DNA of 6,233 nucleotides from Burkholderiales bacterium RIFCSPHIGHO2_12_FULL_61_11 (lineage in GTDB: Bacteria > Pseudomonadota > Gammaproteobacteria > Burkholderiales > Burkholderiaceae_C), in the NCBI GenBank assembly GCA_001770785.1, contig MERZ01000209.1, forward strand, positions 1 to 6,233. The letters run 5' to 3'. Positions within the stretch are counted from its first letter, which is position 1; every line of letters begins with the position of its first letter. The position numbers and the translations under genes were made by a program. The notes below the pieces were generated by a model. It did not search any database. It was not told the DNA's origin and saw only the letters and a list, made by a program, of their open reading frames with translations. Positions 3,942 through 6,233 of this stretch are shown one piece after another.

Positions 3942-6233
3942 GCGAGCTGGAAAACACGCGAGTTCCGCAGATCGCAGCTTACGAGTGCAATGGCGAGCCG
4001 GTTTCGGCGGAGGCGTTTTACGCCATCGCCTGCAACCCGCGGCGCAGCGTGGCGGTCGAAGCCTGCGCCGGTGCCGGCAAAACCTGGATGCTGGTGTCGC
4101 GCATCGTGCGCGCTCTGCTCGACAGCACGGGCGGCAGCGCAGACCGGCAAGTTCGACCACACGAAATTTTGGCCATCACCTTCACCAAGAAAGCCGCTGG
4201 TGAAATGCGCGAACGCCTGGATGAATGGCTCAAAGACTTTGCGCACGCTGATGATGCATCGCTGCAGCGAGAGCTGGAGATTCGCGGTGTGACTGAAACT
4301 TCGAGCAAAGAAGGCATGCAGCCCAATCAGGACGAGCGCAAGCAGCTATCAAATTTATACCGATCCATGTTGCTAAGCGGGCGTTCGGTGCAGATCCGCA
4401 CCTTTCACAGCTGGTTTGCCGCCTTGCTGCGCAGCGCGCCGGTGGCGGTGCTGCAACGGCTCGGGTTGCCGGTCAATTACGAGCTGCTGGAAGACGATGC
4501 GCCGGCCCGAGCGCTGGTCTGGCGGCGCTTTTATGCGGCGGTGATTGCTGATGCCCCGCTTAAAGCCGACTTTGAAGCCGTGGTGCAGCTTCACGGCCGC
4601 TTTCAGACCGACAAGGCCCTGCAAACTGCGTTAAACAAGCGAACCGAATTCACGCTGGCCGATGAAAAAGGCGTGGTCGATGCCTCGGTGCAACCGTTTG
4701 GCGTGCAGTTTCCCGAGTTTGCCGGATTGAATTCGCTTGAAGACTCGCTCACTGACAACCCCGCCAACCACCAAACGCTGCTGGACGCCGCCAAGGCCCT
4801 GGGCCGCGCCAGCGCGCCCACTTTCTCGGCCAAGGGCGTGGAGTTGGAGCAGGCCCTGACGGCGCAGGACTTGGCTGGAGTTTTTGGCGCGCTGCTGACC
4901 AAGGAAGGAAGGCCCCGAAAATTCGGCGAAAAAATCGTCGGCATTGCGTATGTGCGGCAGGCGCAAGAGTTGGTGTTGCGTGTGGCCGCGGCCCGTCAGC
5001 AGCACGAAGCTTGGGGTTATCAGCAGCGCATGGCCCGCTTGACGCGCGTGCTGATTGCGCAGTTCACGCAACTCAAGCGCGAGCGCGGCTGGGTCGACAT
5101 GAACGACGTGGAGCGGGCGGCGCTGGTCATGCTCGGTGATGCGGTGCTGTCGGGCTGGGTCCAGGAGCGGCTCGATGCGCGCATCAAGCACTTGATGATT
5201 GACGAGTTCCAGGATACCAATCCGCTGCAGTGGCAGGCGCTTTCATCGTGGCTGACGGGATATTCCGGCGCCGGTTCGGCGCCCAGCGTGTTTCTGGTGG
5301 GCGACCCCAAGCAAAGCATTTATCGCTTTCGGCGCGCCGAGCCGCAGGTGTTCAAGGCGGCGCAGCGCTTTGTAGTGGATGGGCTGGGTGGCGACTTGCT
5401 CAGTTGTGACCACACCCGGCGCAATGCCCTGGCCGTGATTCAAACGGTCAATGCCGCCATGGGCCAAGCCCGCGACGTTGACGGCTATGACGGCTTTCGC
5501 GAGCACACCACCGACTCGATCAAAGCAGGTGAAACCGGCCGATTGCCGCCCATCGCGCGCGGCAAAGAGGCGGATGATACTGCGCTCGTCACCGGCTGGC
5601 GCGACAGCCTCACCACCCCGCGCGAGCTTCCTGAAGAAACCCTGCGCAAGCTAGAAGCGCGCCAGGCTGCCGCGTGGATAGCGGAACAGGTCGCTGGCGG
5701 CCTCAAGCCGCAAGAGGTGATGGTGTTGTCGCGCAAGCGGGCCGGTTTGCTGCCCTTGCAAGATGAACTTCGGGCGCTGCACATTGCGGCGCAGATTGGC
5801 GAAAAAACCGACCTGATCGACTGCTGCGAAGTGCTCGACATGGTGGCGCTGCTCGATGTGCTGGTGTCGCCGCAGCACGACTTGTCGCTGGCTAGAGCAC
5901 TGCGCTCGCCGCTGTTTGGCTTGGGGGATGACAGCCTGGTTCAATTGGCGCTGCTGCAACGCGAGTTACGAGTTCCATGGTATCAACTGCTGCAAAAAAC
6001 AGCGTTGCTCACGCCCGACTTGCAAGGGCTGGGAGCCATTTTGACCCGCTGGAAAGGCTGGCTGGACCGGCTGCCGCCGCACGATGCGCTTCAAGGCATT
6101 TACGACGACGGCGATGTGCTGGCCCGCTTTGTCGCCGCAGCACCCGCCGCCCAGCGCAGCAGCGTGCTGGCCAATTTGCGCGCGCTGTTGGGTGTTTCGC
6201 TGTCGCTCGATGGCGGGCGCTACGCCACGCCCT
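3938..6233 (+). CDS. addA: AddA-like UvrD/REP-family helicase subunit (3' end beyond window)
   Basis: The frame is open from ATG 3938 to the window edge, 765 codons. Superfamily 1A helicase motifs appear in order: Walker A ACAGAGKT (42-49, K48), motif Ia ILAITFTKKAAGEM (77-90), TFHSW (155-159), Walker B/DEAD-like IDEFQDT (421-427, D422 and E423), motif III VGDPKQSIYRFR (454-465), motif IV region LSCDHTRRN (488-496) and the helicase 2 segment around EVLDMVALLDVLVSP with RALRSPLFGL. It should be a 3'-5' DNA translocase/helicase that unwinds broken ends. AddA proteins carry a C-terminal PD-(D/E)XK nuclease, which would lie past the right edge and cannot be confirmed here. Without it the protein could be a nuclease-free UvrD-like partner. 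The ATGA overlap and the AddB-like neighbour favour AddA. Motif IV has DHTRR where many relatives have NYRS. Residues 134-146 are encoded by an unusually AT-rich codon patch. Confidence 0.92.
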   Translation, partial: MSELENTRVPQIAAYECNGEPVSAEAFYAIACNPRRSVAVEACAGAGKTWMLVSRIVRALLDSTGGSADRQVRPHEILAITFTKKAAGEMRERLDEWLKDFAHADDASLQRELEIRGVTETSSKEGMQPNQDERKQLSNLYRSMLLSGRSVQIRTFHSWFAALLRSAPVAVLQRLGLPVNYELLEDDAPARALVWRRFYAAVIADAPLKADFEAVVQLHGRFQTDKALQTALNKRTEFTLADEKGVVDASVQPFGVQFPEFAGLNSLEDSLTDNPANHQTLLDAAKALGRASAPTFSAKGVELEQALTAQDLAGVFGALLTKEGRPRKFGEKIVGIAYVRQAQELVLRVAAARQQHEAWGYQQRMARLTRVLIAQFTQLKRERGWVDMNDVERAALVMLGDAVLSGWVQERLDARIKHLMIDEFQDTNPLQWQALSSWLTGYSGAGSAPSVFLVGDPKQSIYRFRRAEPQVFKAAQRFVVDGLGGDLLSCDHTRRNALAVIQTVNAAMGQARDVDGYDGFREHTTDSIKAGETGRLPPIARGKEADDTALVTGWRDSLTTPRELPEETLRKLEARQAAAWIAEQVAGGLKPQEVMVLSRKRAGLLPLQDELRALHIAAQIGEKTDLIDCCEVLDMVALLDVLVSPQHDLSLARALRSPLFGLGDDSLVQLALLQRELRVPWYQLLQKTALLTPDLQGLGAILTRWKGWLDRLPPHDALQGIYDDGDVLARFVAAAPAAQRSSVLANLRALLGVSLSLDGGRYATP
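4334..4360 (+). repeat. Possible dispersed-repeat-like patch inside addA
   Basis: The segment gcgcaagcagctatcaaat (4336-4354) resembles, from memory, half of a short dispersed intergenic repeat common in Comamonadaceae genomes (tgatagctgcttgcgc type). It is translated in frame as part of ERKQLSNLY. Its codons CTA, TCA, AAT and TTA contrast with the GC-rich codons around it. The 9-mer cagctatca also occurs, on the opposite strand, in the trxA/addB intergenic palindrome at 1321-1329. Chance resemblance is quite possible. Confidence 0.3.

Noticed and set aside
3333..4160. 275-codon minus-strand open frame across the addB/addA junction
   Set aside because: It is antisense to nuclease and Walker A motifs of both real genes, with no promoter, ribosome binding site or recognisable product.
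1..6233. Mobile element, CRISPR array, tRNA/rRNA or defence island
   Set aside because: No transposase, terminal inverted repeats, spaced direct repeats or RNA gene signatures were seen; the genes are core housekeeping and DNA repair functions.

Overview
The window looks like a GC-rich betaproteobacterial chromosome, most likely Burkholderiales and plausibly Comamonadaceae. This rests on high-GC codon use, the trxA-rho gene pair, and the style of the AddB/AddA-like pair (PD-(D/E)XK nuclease with an Fe-S cysteine set, followed by a UvrD-type helicase). The lineage is an inference from reading the proteins; no search was run.

Layout. On the minus strand are the first half of rho (1-624, cut by the window edge) and a complete trxA thioredoxin gene (894-1226). 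The 269 bp between them holds trxA 3'-UTR inverted repeats, an extended -10 promoter candidate for rho (about 751-759), and a C-rich rho leader ending in a small hairpin that contains the Shine-Dalgarno. A divergent intergenic region (1227-1394) separates trxA from two plus-strand genes: an addB-like gene (1395-3941, possibly starting at TTG 1365) and an addA-like gene (3938 to beyond the right edge). These two overlap by ATGA and are almost certainly cotranscribed.

Function. rho and trxA are housekeeping genes for transcription termination and cytoplasmic disulfide reduction. The addB/addA pair should encode the two subunits of a helicase-nuclease that processes double-strand breaks for RecA. 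The AddB-like subunit has an inactive helicase fold plus an Fe-S-stapled nuclease. The AddA-like subunit has intact helicase motifs, and its expected C-terminal nuclease lies outside the window.

Odd points. A perfect 19-bp tandem duplication at the left edge throws rho out of frame and may be an assembly artefact. The rho leader has features compatible with autoregulation. A 9-bp tandem repeat forms a pure pyrimidine tract directly against the addB ATG, which has no Shine-Dalgarno. A short AT-richer patch with rare codons in addA resembles a dispersed Comamonadaceae repeat. I see no mobile element, CRISPR array, RNA gene or convincing new system; most of the window is ordinary core genome.
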